Assembly: GCF_000980885.2 (NCBI RefSeq)
Contig: NZ_LBDA02000019.1
Coordinates: 124,001-188,000 of the forward strand
Length of the DNA stretch: 64,000 nt
Direction of reading: 5' to 3'
Source of the DNA: Streptomyces malaysiense
GTDB taxonomy: Bacteria; Actinomycetota; Actinomycetes; Streptomycetales; Streptomycetaceae
Part shown: piece by piece, positions 45,320 through 53,705 of the stretch
Numbering within the stretch: the first letter of the stretch is position 1
Layout of the letters: the number at the start of each line of letters is the position of its first letter
Translations under genes and position numbers: made by a program
The notes under the pieces: generated by a model
What the model was told of the DNA's origin: nothing
The model's input: the letters and a program-made list of their open reading frames with translations, nothing else
Databases searched by the model: none

Positions 45320-46456
45320 TCAGCTGCTGCGCCGGGTCACGAACTCGGCGAGGGCGAGCAGCCCGCCCGCCGCCTCCGGGTCCGGGATGGCTCGGGCCAG
45401 TTCCTGCACCGCGCGGGCCATCCGGTCGGCCGCCTCCGCCTGCGCCCAGTCCCGGCCGCCCGCCCGCTCCACGGCCAGCGCCGTCCGGGCCGTGCCCTCG
45501 CTGTCCCCGGTGACGTACGGCTTCGCGTACAGCGCGGCGAGTTCGGCCGCCGCCGGGGTGCCGGAGACCAGCGCCGCCACCACCGGCAGGGACTTCTTGC
45601 GGGCCGCGAGATCGGCACCGGCCGGTTTGCCGGTGCGCAGCGGCTCACCCCATATGCCGATGACGTCGTCGATCAGCTGGAAGGCGAGCCCCGCCTGACG
45701 GCCGAAGCCGTCCAGCGCGGCCACCTCCTCGGGCCCCGCGCCCGCGTACAGCGCGCCGAGGGCGCAGGCGCAGCCGAGCAGGGCCCCCGTCTTCGCCTCG
45801 GCCATGGCGAGCGCCTCGTCCAGCGTGACCTCGTCCGGGGCGCGGTGCTCCAGGTCGGTGTCGGAGTGCTGACCGGCGCACAGCTCCATCACGCAGTCCG
45901 CGAGCCGGGCGGCGGCCGAAGCCGCGGCCGGGTGCGGATCCTCGGCCAGCAGACGCAGCGCGAGCGCCTGCAGCGCGTCCCCGGCGAGGATCGCGTCGGC
46001 GTCCCCGAACACGGTCCAGGCCGTGGGCCGGTGCCTGCGGGTGGGGTCCCGGTCCATCACGTCGTCGTGCAGCAGTGTGAAGTTGTGGACCAGTTCCACC
46101 GCCGCCGCGGCCGGTACGGCGGCCTTCCGAGCCGCCGTACCGCCGAGCGCGGTGGCCGCGGCGAGCACCAGGGCCGGGCGGATCGCCTTGCCCGCGTGGC
46201 CCGCGGCCGGGCTGCCGTCCACGTGCTCCCAGCCGAAGTGGTAGCGCGCGATCCGGCGCATGGAGCCGGGCAGCGACTCGACGGCGGCACGCATCGCCGG
46301 GTCGGCCAGGGCCCGGCTCCGCTCCAGCAGCGCCGGGGCCTCCTGCCCGTCGTACGGGCCGGGGCCGGTGTCACCGGTCCCCCGCCGTCTCTCCGGTGCG
46401 CCGGGGTACGGCGCACCGGAGAGACGTTGTTCGGTCTCCGTCATGGACTCGGCCAT
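45320..46456 (-). CDS. Polyprenyl diphosphate synthase, probable encapsulin cargo
   Basis: A 378-residue trans-isoprenyl synthase (GPP/FPP/GGPP-type). First Asp-rich motif LLHDDVMDRD and second LIDDVIGIWGEP are present, with KKSLPVVAAL near the C-terminal active-site cap. An N-terminal extension of about 45 residues (MAESMTETEQRLSGAPYPG ... DGQEAPALL) is rich in Gly, Pro, Arg and Glu and looks disordered. The ATG at 46456 follows GAGGGGGAG. The gene lies 112 bp downstream of the encapsulin shell gene on the same strand. Known family 2 encapsulin cargos include polyprenyl transferases loaded by such N-terminal tails. Product chain length is not settled. Confidence 0.9.
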   Translation of the reverse strand: MAESMTETEQRLSGAPYPGAPERRRGTGDTGPGPYDGQEAPALLERSRALADPAMRAAVESLPGSMRRIARYHFGWEHVDGSPAAGHAGKAIRPALVLAAATALGGTAARKAAVPAAAAVELVHNFTLLHDDVMDRDPTRRHRPTAWTVFGDADAILAGDALQALALRLLAEDPHPAAASAAARLADCVMELCAGQHSDTDLEHRAPDEVTLDEALAMAEAKTGALLGCACALGALYAGAGPEEVAALDGFGRQAGLAFQLIDDVIGIWGEPLRTGKPAGADLAARKKSLPVVAALVSGTPAAAELAALYAKPYVTGDSEGTARTALAVERAGGRDWAQAEAADRMARAVQELARAIPDPEAAGGLLALAEFVTRRSS

Positions 46457-46568
46457 GTCTCCCCCTCGCCAGGTCCGCGGGCATCGGCGGATCCTGCCCG
46501 GCCGGACGCGTACCCCGAGGGTGTACCCGTCCGGGTGGCCGGGGACACGGCCGCGACGTGCGGAAACG

Positions 46569-47975
46569 TCACCTCCAGCGGCCGATTTCGACGTTCTCCA
46601 GCACACCGAGCGCGTCGGGCACCAGGACGGCGGCCGAGTAGTAGGCCGTGACCAGGTACTTGATGACCGCCTGCTCGTTGATACCCATGAAGCGGACGGA
46701 CAGGCTCGGCTCGATCTCGTCCGGGATGCCCGACTGCCGCAGGCCGATGACGCCCTGCTCGTCCTCGCCGGTGCGCATCGCGATGATCGAGGTGGTGCGG
46801 GCCTCGCTGATCGGGATCTTGCCGCAGGGGAAGAGGGGCACCCCGCGCCAGGTGGGGATGCGGTTGCCGCCCATGTCGATGGTCTCCGGCACCAGCCCCC
46901 GCTTGTTCAGCTCGCGGCCGAACGCGGCGATCGCGCGCGGGTGGGCGAGGAACAGCTTGGTCCCGCGGCGGCGACTGAGCAGTTCGTCCATGTCGTCCGG
47001 GCTGGGCACGCCGTCGTGCGGCTGGATCCGCTGGTCGTACTCGCAGTTGCTGAGCAGACCGAACTCCGGGTTGTTGATCAGCTCGTGCTCCTGGCGCTCC
47101 TTCAGCGCCTCGACCGTGAGCCGCAGCTGCTGCTCGGTCTGGTTCATCGGCTGGTTGTAGAGGTCGGCGACGCGGGAGTGGACGCGCAGCACGGTCTGGG
47201 CGATGCTCAGCTCGTACTCGCGGGGCCGGGCCTCGTAGTCGACGAAGGTGTGCGGGATGTCGGGCTCGCCGGAGTGGCCCGCGGCCAGGTCGACGGTCTT
47301 CTCACCGTACTTGTTGGTGCGCTGCTCCGGGATCGAGCGCAGCTGGGCCAGGTGGTCGCGCAGGGACTCGGAGCGCTCGGCGATCTGCTCGAAGTCCTGG
47401 CGGCTGAGGATGAGCACGGTGCTCGCGGTGTCCGCGCGGACCGTGTACTCCCAGATGGCGTCCGGGTCGACCAGCGCCTGGTCGCCGAAGTAGGAGCCGT
47501 CGGCGAGGACGCCGAGGACCGAGTCGTCGCCGTAGGGGCCGGTGCCGATCTTCTCGACGCGGCCGTGGGCCAGCAGGTGGACCCCGTCGTTGCGGTTGCC
47601 GAAGTCGGCGATCACCTCGCCGGGGGCGAAGTCGCGCTGGCGGCAGCGCCGGGCCAGCTCGGCCAGCACCTCCTCGTCCTCGTACGACCGCAGGGCCGGG
47701 AGTTCGCCGAGTTCGGCGGGGATGACCTCGACCTGTCCCCCGGTCTTGACGAAGGTGATGCGGCCGTCGCCGACGGCGTACGTCAGCCGGCGGTTCACCC
47801 GGTACGTGCCGCCCTGGACGTCGACCCAGGGGAGCGTGCGCAGCAGCCAGCGGGAGCTGATCTCCTGCATCTGCGGAACGGACTTGGTGGTGGTGGCCAG
47901 GTTCCGCGCTGCCGCGGTCCCGAGGGACTGCTGCGGCTTGCCCTGATCCGTGCGGAGCTCTTCGCCTACCGACAT
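46569..47975 (-). CDS. Family 2B encapsulin shell protein with cyclic-nucleotide-binding-like domain
   Basis: A 468-residue protein. HK97-fold shell regions ([83 protein letters not shown] SrpI segments; [40 protein letters not shown]) flank a Crp-like cNMP-binding domain at about 90-215 ([59 protein letters not shown]). This architecture defines family 2B encapsulins, earlier annotated as cyclic-nucleotide-binding or SrpI proteins. The ATG at 47975 follows GGGAGGG. It should self-assemble into an icosahedral compartment enclosing the downstream enzyme. Confidence 0.92.
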   Translation of the reverse strand: MSVGEELRTDQGKPQQSLGTAAARNLATTTKSVPQMQEISSRWLLRTLPWVDVQGGTYRVNRRLTYAVGDGRITFVKTGGQVEVIPAELGELPALRSYEDEEVLAELARRCRQRDFAPGEVIADFGNRNDGVHLLAHGRVEKIGTGPYGDDSVLGVLADGSYFGDQALVDPDAIWEYTVRADTASTVLILSRQDFEQIAERSESLRDHLAQLRSIPEQRTNKYGEKTVDLAAGHSGEPDIPHTFVDYEARPREYELSIAQTVLRVHSRVADLYNQPMNQTEQQLRLTVEALKERQEHELINNPEFGLLSNCEYDQRIQPHDGVPSPDDMDELLSRRRGTKLFLAHPRAIAAFGRELNKRGLVPETIDMGGNRIPTWRGVPLFPCGKIPISEARTTSIIAMRTGEDEQGVIGLRQSGIPDEIEPSLSVRFMGINEQAVIKYLVTAYYSAAVLVPDALGVLENVEIGRWR

Positions 47976-48169
47976 GTGGAAATGCCCTCCCATGTAATGC
48001 ACCGGTCGCAACGGGCCGGTCTCGCGTCGAGCGTCCCATCACGCACGGTCGCCACGCCATTACCCGAAAGAGGGGGAATGGATCATCGCACTAGTGGGCA
48101 GAAAGGAGGACCACGTAAACGGGGGGCGACGATCGGGTGCGGGTCCGCGGGGTCGGCGACAATGACTCC

Positions 48170-49069
48170 GTGAGCAGCAGCGATCCCCTCGCCCCCCGCC
48201 TCCCCTCGCCCCTCCGGGAGCTCCGGGACGAGCGGTTCGACCGGCACCGGATACGGCTGGTGCTCAAGCGGGACGACCTGATCCACCCCGAGCTGATCGG
48301 CAACAAGTGGCGCAAGCTCGCGCCGAACGTCGCCGCGGCGGACGGGCGGCCGCTGGTCACCTTCGGCGGGGCCTACTCCAACCATCTGCGCGCCACCGCG
48401 GCCGCCGGGCGGCTGCTCGGGCTCGCCACCACCGGTGTGGTGCGCGGCCAGGAGCTGGCCGACCGGCCGCTCAACCCGTCCCTCGCCCGGTGTGCGGCCG
48501 ACGGGATGCGGCTGCGCTTCGTCGACAGGTCGACCTACCGGCGCAAGGCCGAGCCGGGGACACTGGCGGCGATCCTGCGCGCGGCCGGCGCCGAGGGGGC
48601 GTACGTCGTGCCGGAGGGCGGCAGCAACGCGGCGGCGGTGCGCGGCTGCGCGGCGCTCGGCACGGAACTGCGCGGGCACGCCGACGTCGTCGCGGTCGCC
48701 TGCGGTACCGGCGGAACGCTCGCCGGGCTCGCGGCCGGGCTGGCGAACGGCCAACGCGCGCTCGGCGTGCCGGTCCTCAGGGGCGGCTTCCTCACCGCCG
48801 ACGTGGAGGCATTGCAGGAACGTGCCTTCGGCGGCCGCAGGGGCGACTGGTCGCTGGACGACCGCTTCCACTTCGGCGGATACGCGCGGACCACCCCCGA
48901 ACTCGACGCGTTCGCGGAGGACTTCGAGGAGCGGCACGGGGTGCCCGTGGAACGTCTCTATGTCGCCAAGTTGCTCTACGGGCTTGTCGTCCTCGCCGAG
49001 GAGGGCGCCTTCCCGCGCGGCACCACGCTCGCGGCCGTCGTCACCGGCCGGCCCTTCCCCGAGCCCTAG
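48170..49069 (+). CDS. PLP-dependent D-cysteine desulfhydrase / ACC deaminase-like enzyme
   Basis: A 299-residue fold-type II PLP enzyme. The PLP lysine is in DELIGNKWRKLAP-like ELIGNKWRKLAPN; substrate-binding FGGAYSNHLRATAAAG and VACGTGGTLAGLAAG phosphate loop follow; VPEGGSNAAAVRG also matches. Members release sulfide and pyruvate from D-cysteine, or deaminate ACC; the two cannot be told apart here. The GTG at 48170 is preferred. It is divergent from the encapsulin gene, 194 bp apart. Confidence 0.87.
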   Translation: MSSSDPLAPRLPSPLRELRDERFDRHRIRLVLKRDDLIHPELIGNKWRKLAPNVAAADGRPLVTFGGAYSNHLRATAAAGRLLGLATTGVVRGQELADRPLNPSLARCAADGMRLRFVDRSTYRRKAEPGTLAAILRAAGAEGAYVVPEGGSNAAAVRGCAALGTELRGHADVVAVACGTGGTLAGLAAGLANGQRALGVPVLRGGFLTADVEALQERAFGGRRGDWSLDDRFHFGGYARTTPELDAFAEDFEERHGVPVERLYVAKLLYGLVVLAEEGAFPRGTTLAAVVTGRPFPEP

Positions 49070-49096
49070 AAGCCGGCGCGCCACGACGCCTGTGCG

Positions 49097-50692
49097 CTAC
49101 GCCGCCTCCCGGTACGCCGCCGCCTCCTCCAGGTCCAGGTGCCGCAGCAGGGCGCGCAGCATCTCGTCGTCGATGTAGCGGCGGTCGCGCAGCCGTACGA
49201 AGACCTCGCGCTCGGCGCTGATCATGGCGCGGGAGAGCCGGCGGTAGGTGTCGTCCACGGACTCGCCGGTGATCGGGTTGGCCTGGCCGAGGCGCTCCCA
49301 GACGGCGTTGCGGCGGCGCTCCAGGACGTCGTGGAGGCGGTCGGCGAGCGGCGGCGGCAGGGCGTTGCGCTCGTCGGCGAGGAGTTCCTCCAGGCGGCGT
49401 TCGGCGGCCAGGGACGCCTGCGCCTGGGCGTTGGCCTCGGCCAGGGTCTCGGCCTGGCGGTCGCGGCCGGGGAACTTCATCAGGCGGATCAGCGGCGCGA
49501 GGGTGAGGCCCTGCACGACCAGGGTGCCGATGACCGTGGTGAAGGTCAGGAAGAGGATCAGGTTGCGCTGCGGGAAGGGCGCGCCGCCGGGCACCGTCTC
49601 CGGGACGGAGAAGGCGATGGCCAGGGACACCACGCCCCGCATCGCCGCCCAGGAGACCACGACCGGCGCCCGCCAGGTGGGGTCCTCCTCGCGTTCCCGG
49701 ATGCGCCGGAACAGCACGCGCGGCAGGAAGGTCGCCGGGAACGTCCAGACGAACCGCGCCAGCACGACGACCAGGAAGACGGCGACCGCGTACCAGGCCG
49801 CGTCGGCCCCGTGGTACGCCGTGAGGCCCTTGAGGATGGGCGGCAGCTGGAGGCCGATGAGCGCGAACACGGCCGACTCCAGCACGAAGGCGACCATCTT
49901 CCACACGGCCTCCTCCTGGAGCCGGGTGGCGAAGTCGACCTCCCAGGCACGGTGCCCGAGGTAGACGGCGACCACGACGACCGCGAGCACTCCGGAGGCG
50001 TGCAGCTGCTCGGCGACCCCGTAGGCGACGAACGGGATCAGCAGCGAGAGGGTGTTCTGGAGCAGCGCCTCGGTCAGCCGGGTGCGCAGCCAGTGGATCG
50101 GCACCATCAGCACCAGGCCGACGAGCACGCCGCCGACCGCCGCGCGCAGGAACTCCTCGATGCCGCCCGCCCAGGTGGAGCCCGCGCCGACGGCGGCGGC
50201 GAGCGCCACCTTGTAGGTGGTGATCGCGGTGGCGTCGTTCAGCAGGGACTCGCCCTGGAGGATCGTGGTGATCCGGGACGGCAGCCCGACCCGGCGGGCG
50301 ATCGCGGCGGCCGCGACCGCGTCCGTGGGCGCCACGACCGCGCCGAGCACCAGCGCGGCGGGCAGCGGCAGCCCCGGTACGACGAGATAGGCGGCCCAGC
50401 CGACGGCGAAGGTCGCGAAGAGCACGTACCCGACGGACAGCAGTCCCACGGGGCGCATCTGGGCCCGCAGGTCCAGGTAGGAGCTCTCGGTGCCCTCCTT
50501 GTAGAGCAGCGGGGGCAGCACCAGGGGCAGGACGACATCGGGTTCGAGCGTGTAGTCGGGGATGCCGGGCACGTACGACACCACCAGGCCCACCGCGACC
50601 AGCAGCAGCGGCGCGGGCACCGGGGTGCGCCGGGCGGCCCCGGCGACCGCGGCACTGCCCGCGACCAGCAACAGCAGGGGCATCACGTCCAT
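49097..50692 (-). CDS. CPA1 Na+/H+ antiporter (NhaP type)
   Basis: A 531-residue transporter exchanging cytosolic Na+ or K+ for protons. About twelve transmembrane segments; the functional ND-type motif is GESLLNDATAITTYKVALA and VVAPTDAVAAAAIARRVGLP precedes it. A cytosolic C-terminal tail of about 120 residues is Glu/Arg-rich. The ATG at 50692 gives MDVMPLLLLVAGSAAVAG. Convergent with the PLP-enzyme gene. The upstream UBP zinc-finger gene is divergent and only 61 bp away. Confidence 0.93.
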   Translation of the reverse strand: MDVMPLLLLVAGSAAVAGAARRTPVPAPLLLVAVGLVVSYVPGIPDYTLEPDVVLPLVLPPLLYKEGTESSYLDLRAQMRPVGLLSVGYVLFATFAVGWAAYLVVPGLPLPAALVLGAVVAPTDAVAAAAIARRVGLPSRITTILQGESLLNDATAITTYKVALAAAVGAGSTWAGGIEEFLRAAVGGVLVGLVLMVPIHWLRTRLTEALLQNTLSLLIPFVAYGVAEQLHASGVLAVVVVAVYLGHRAWEVDFATRLQEEAVWKMVAFVLESAVFALIGLQLPPILKGLTAYHGADAAWYAVAVFLVVVLARFVWTFPATFLPRVLFRRIREREEDPTWRAPVVVSWAAMRGVVSLAIAFSVPETVPGGAPFPQRNLILFLTFTTVIGTLVVQGLTLAPLIRLMKFPGRDRQAETLAEANAQAQASLAAERRLEELLADERNALPPPLADRLHDVLERRRNAVWERLGQANPITGESVDDTYRRLSRAMISAEREVFVRLRDRRYIDDEMLRALLRHLDLEEAAAYREAA

Positions 50693-50753
50693 GCTTCTCG
50701 CCCACCCTCGTTTTCCGCGCGGTCACCCGCACACCCGTCGTAATCTGGCAGTC

Positions 50754-51014
50754 ATGAAACAGTGCACGCACGCCGACGCGCTGCCGCGTCCGGAACCCGA
50801 GCCGCGCTCCGCGACCTGTCCGGAGTGCCTGGCGAGCGGTACGCACCCGGTGCAGCTGCGGCTCTGCCTGACCTGTGGCCACGTCGGTTGCTGCGACTCC
50901 TCACCGGGCCGGCACGCGACCGGGCACCACGAGCGGACCGGGCATCCGGTGATGCGGACGTTCGAACCGGGCGAGGACTGGCGGTGGTGCTTCGTGGACC
51001 ACGTACTCGTCTGA
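50754..51014 (+). CDS. UBP-type zinc finger protein, 86 aa
   Basis: An 86-residue protein consisting of one ZnF-UBP (PF02148) domain: CTHADALPR, CPECLASGTHPVQLRLCLTCGHVGCCDSSPGRHATGHHERTGHPVMRTFEPGEDWRWCFVDHVLV gives the Cys/His array. In eukaryotes the fold binds ubiquitin tails; in Streptomyces it is found alone next to antiporters or redox genes, role unknown. The ATG at 50754 lacks a strong ribosome site. Confidence 0.88.
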   Translation: MKQCTHADALPRPEPEPRSATCPECLASGTHPVQLRLCLTCGHVGCCDSSPGRHATGHHERTGHPVMRTFEPGEDWRWCFVDHVLV

Positions 51015-51451
51015 TCGGTACCCGTCAAAAGCGGCGCCCGTGCGCGCGGGAGCGGTACCCACGGGAGCGCGATTCCAGTTCGACTCCCGTCCGAATCCGG
51101 GCCGAATGCGGGCAGAATCCGCGCCGAATCCCGTTCGACCGGCATCCGATCGCTGATCATCTTCCCGTCCGGGCCCTGTGTCGTGTGACACTGCATGCGG
51201 CGGCGCGCGCACGACGGTTCGAGCGTCTGACGTCTGGGTACGTCAACCCGGCGCGCGCTCTTCCGATTTGGGGCCGCACACCCCCTAGACACGGAGCGTA
51301 TCCACAGCTTTACTGTGAGTGACGCCAGGGGTCGGGGTCCCGGGGACGGAAACATTCGGCGCGCGATAGCGTCACCGCTTGAACCACCTACGCGTTAGCC
51401 CGGGGGGCGACCCTCGGCCCCTGTAAAGCTTGTACCACCATGGAGGTGAGG
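51015..51451 (+). promoter_or_regulatory. 437-bp sigH-operon promoter region
   Basis: Promoter region for the anti-sigma factor and sigH. A sigma-B-family promoter fits at 51217-51241: GTTC, 15-nt spacer, GGGTAC (-10 at 51236-51241). A GTGAGTGAC stretch at about 51315-51323 resembles a BldD half-site; sigH is a known BldD target in S. coelicolor. A further possible -10 lies nearer the start. Two or more promoters are likely. Confidence 0.55.
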
Positions 51452-51868
51452 GTGTCCCAGATCGCAGGCGAACCCGCGGCGAACCAGGATTTCGTGGAGG
51501 TCCGGCTGCCGGCCGCGGGTGCCTACCTGTCGGTGCTGCGGACGGCCACGGCCGGTCTGGCGGCCCGCTTGGACTTCACCCTGGACGAGATCGAGGATCT
51601 GCGCATCGCCGTGGACGAGGCCTGCGCGATCCTGCTCCAGCAGGCCGTGCCGGGCTCGGTGCTCAGCTGCGTCTTCCGGCTCGTCGACGACTCGCTGGAG
51701 GTCACCGTGTCCGCGCCGACCACGGACGGCCATGCCCCCTCGCGGGACACCTTCGCCTGGACCGTGCTGTCGGCCCTCGCGGGGAAGGTCTCGTCCGCCG
51801 TCGACGAGGACAAGACGGTGTCCATCAGCCTCTACAAACAGCGCGGCGCGGGTCCCGGGCCGGCGTGA
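51452..51868 (+). CDS. ushX: Anti-sigma factor of SigH (UshX/PrsH-type, HATPase_c)
   Basis: A 138-residue RsbW-type protein. It has a GHKL ATPase core (LDEIEDLRIAVDEACAILLQQAVPGS as N box) and FRLVDDSLEVTVSAP; the G box is reduced. Such proteins bind and block a sigma-B-like factor and phosphorylate an anti-anti-sigma factor. The GTG at 51452 directly follows GGAGGTGAG; an ATG 12 bp earlier (in the same frame) is possible. Its stop overlaps the sigH start (GTGA). In S. coelicolor this partner of sigH is UshX, also called PrsH. Confidence 0.9.
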   Translation: MSQIAGEPAANQDFVEVRLPAAGAYLSVLRTATAGLAARLDFTLDEIEDLRIAVDEACAILLQQAVPGSVLSCVFRLVDDSLEVTVSAPTTDGHAPSRDTFAWTVLSALAGKVSSAVDEDKTVSISLYKQRGAGPGPA

Positions 51869-52992
51869 GGGAGAACGGGGACGGTCCGGTGCGGGACGAA
51901 GAGCGCGGCACGCGTGAGCTGCCGGCCGGGGACGGGGGTGCCCCCTGGTCGAGTGCGGCGGAAACCTCCGGGGAGAGCCCCCGCGACGGTTCCCGGCGCA
52001 TGGCGGACGGCATCGACGGCATCCCCGAGCAGGCCAGGCCACACCCGGAGGACCACTCCGCAGGGCCCGGCGGTGCGGGTGCGGGCCCCGGCGACCCGCC
52101 CGAGGCGCGCGACGGGGCCGCCCCCGCCGGCCGCGCGGGGGCGAGGGCTCGGGGAAGGGCTACGGGCGGGACGATGAGCGAGCACGAGCGATACGCGGAC
52201 GACCACGCGCTGAGCGCGGAGGCCGCGCCGCACGACCCGCACGACCGCAGCGGGGCCCGTGCGATGTTCGTCGAACTGCGCGGGCTCGACACGGGCAGCA
52301 CGGAGTACGCGGAGCTGCGCAACCAGCTGGTCCGTATGCATCTGCCGCTCGTGGAGCACCTGGCGCGCCGGTTCCGCAACCGCGGTGAGCCGCTGGACGA
52401 CCTCACCCAGGTCGCCACGATCGGTCTGATCAAGTCCGTGGACCGGTTCGACCCGGAGCGGGGCGTGGAGTTCTCCACGTACGCCACGCCGACCGTGGTC
52501 GGCGAGATCAAGCGGCATTTCCGTGACAAGGGCTGGGCCGTCCGGGTGCCGCGCCGGCTCCAGGAGCTGCGGCTGGCGCTGACCACGGCGACGGCGGAGC
52601 TGTCCCAGCTGCACGGCCGCTCGCCGACGGTGCACGAACTGGCGGAGAAGCTCGCCATCTCCGAGGAGGAGGTCCTGGAGGGCCTGGAGTCGGCGAACGC
52701 GTACTCCACGCTGTCCCTGGACGTCCCCGACACCGACGACGAGTCCCCCGCGGTCGCCGACACGCTCGGCGCGGAGGACGAGGCGCTGGAGGGGGTGGAG
52801 TACCGGGAGTCGCTCAAGCCGCTGCTGGAGGATCTGCCGCCGCGCGAGAAGCGGATCCTGCTGCTGCGCTTCTTCGGGAACATGACGCAGTCGCAGATCG
52901 CGCAGGAGGTCGGGATCTCGCAGATGCACGTCTCCCGGCTGCTGGCGCGGACGCTGGCGCAGTTGCGGGAGAAGCTGCTGGTGGAGGAGTAG
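51865..52992 (+). CDS. sigH: Stress-response sigma factor SigH (sigma-B family)
   Basis: A 375-residue sigma factor. Residues 1-103 are a Gly/Arg/Asp-rich low-complexity extension, the remainder a canonical sigma-B core: region 2 (QLVRMHLPLVEHLARRFRNRGEPLDDLTQVATIGLIKSVDRFDPERGVEFSTYATPTVVGEIKRHFRDKG), region 3, and region 4 (DLPPREKRILLLRFFGNMTQSQIAQEVGISQMHVSRLLART). The GTG at 51865 overlaps the anti-sigma stop; the ATG at 52174 with GGGCGGGACG-type site gives the shorter form. S. coelicolor makes several SigH sizes by alternate starts and proteolysis. It controls osmotic, heat and sporulation responses. Confidence 0.95.
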   Translation: MRENGDGPVRDEERGTRELPAGDGGAPWSSAAETSGESPRDGSRRMADGIDGIPEQARPHPEDHSAGPGGAGAGPGDPPEARDGAAPAGRAGARARGRATGGTMSEHERYADDHALSAEAAPHDPHDRSGARAMFVELRGLDTGSTEYAELRNQLVRMHLPLVEHLARRFRNRGEPLDDLTQVATIGLIKSVDRFDPERGVEFSTYATPTVVGEIKRHFRDKGWAVRVPRRLQELRLALTTATAELSQLHGRSPTVHELAEKLAISEEEVLEGLESANAYSTLSLDVPDTDDESPAVADTLGAEDEALEGVEYRESLKPLLEDLPPREKRILLLRFFGNMTQSQIAQEVGISQMHVSRLLARTLAQLREKLLVEE

Positions 52993-52993
52993 G

Positions 52994-53012
52994 GCGCCGG
53001 TCTAACCGGCGC
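52994..53012. terminator. Hairpin spanning the convergent stops of sigH and a membrane protein
   Basis: GCGCCGGT-CTA-ACCGGCGC, a perfect 8-bp stem. The three loop bases are the stop codon of the minus-strand gene, so one hairpin serves both genes. Confidence 0.75.
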
Positions 53013-53451
53013 GCCCCGGGCCCTTGATGTCGAGGGCTCGGGCCGTCTCGCGGTTGATGAGCAGCACGAGGGCCGTGACGGCCACGACGGCGAGGACGAT
53101 CCCGACCGGGACCGCGACACCACCGGACTTGAGCATGTTGAGCCCCACCGGGAGGGCCATCAGCTGGGTGATCACGGCGGGGCCCCGGCTCCAGCCGCGG
53201 CGCAGCAGGAGGCCGCGGGCGGCGAGGAGCGGGAGCAGGGCGAGCACGGCCAGGGTGATACCCAGCATCACGGCCTGCTGCCGGTCGTCGGGGGAACCGG
53301 TGATGCCGAGCACCAGAACCCACAGGCCGCCGACGAACAACGCGGCGCCTTCCAGGCCGGCCAGCGTGGCGGCGTACGTCAGCCGACGGGGGCGGGTGCC
53401 CGTGCCTTCGGCTTCGGACGCGTCCTTCACGGGGGTCTGCTCAGTGCTCAC
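53002..53451 (-). CDS. Small four-transmembrane protein
   Basis: A 149-residue membrane protein: charged N-tail (VSTEQTPVKDASEAEG ... RPRR), then four hydrophobic segments from YAATLAGLEGAALFVGGLWVLVLG onward, ending RETARALDIKGPGRAG. The GTG at 53451 follows a GCTGGG site; the 35 upstream in-frame codons are unlike coding sequence. No family function recognised. Convergent with sigH. Confidence 0.75.
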   Translation of the reverse strand: MSTEQTPVKDASEAEGTGTRPRRLTYAATLAGLEGAALFVGGLWVLVLGITGSPDDRQQAVMLGITLAVLALLPLLAARGLLLRRGWSRGPAVITQLMALPVGLNMLKSGGVAVPVGIVLAVVAVTALVLLINRETARALDIKGPGRAG

Positions 53452-53705
53452 CCCAGCAGGGTAGCCGCCGGCGGCGCCCGGCCGGGGGCGGGCCCGGTCA
53501 CCGGCGATCGCGGGGCGCCGGCGAGGCCCGGGGGTCCGGAACGCGGGGAACCACACGACCGGCCACCGCGCACCCGCATCCCGTGCACCGTGCCCCGCAG
53601 TCCGGCCACCCCCGCCGCGCGCGTGTGCGGGCTCACGCCCTCCCCTCTTACCCGATCCCTACCTCGGTCTGGGCCGAGTACCACCCAGTAGGTACGCTGC
53701 CTTCC

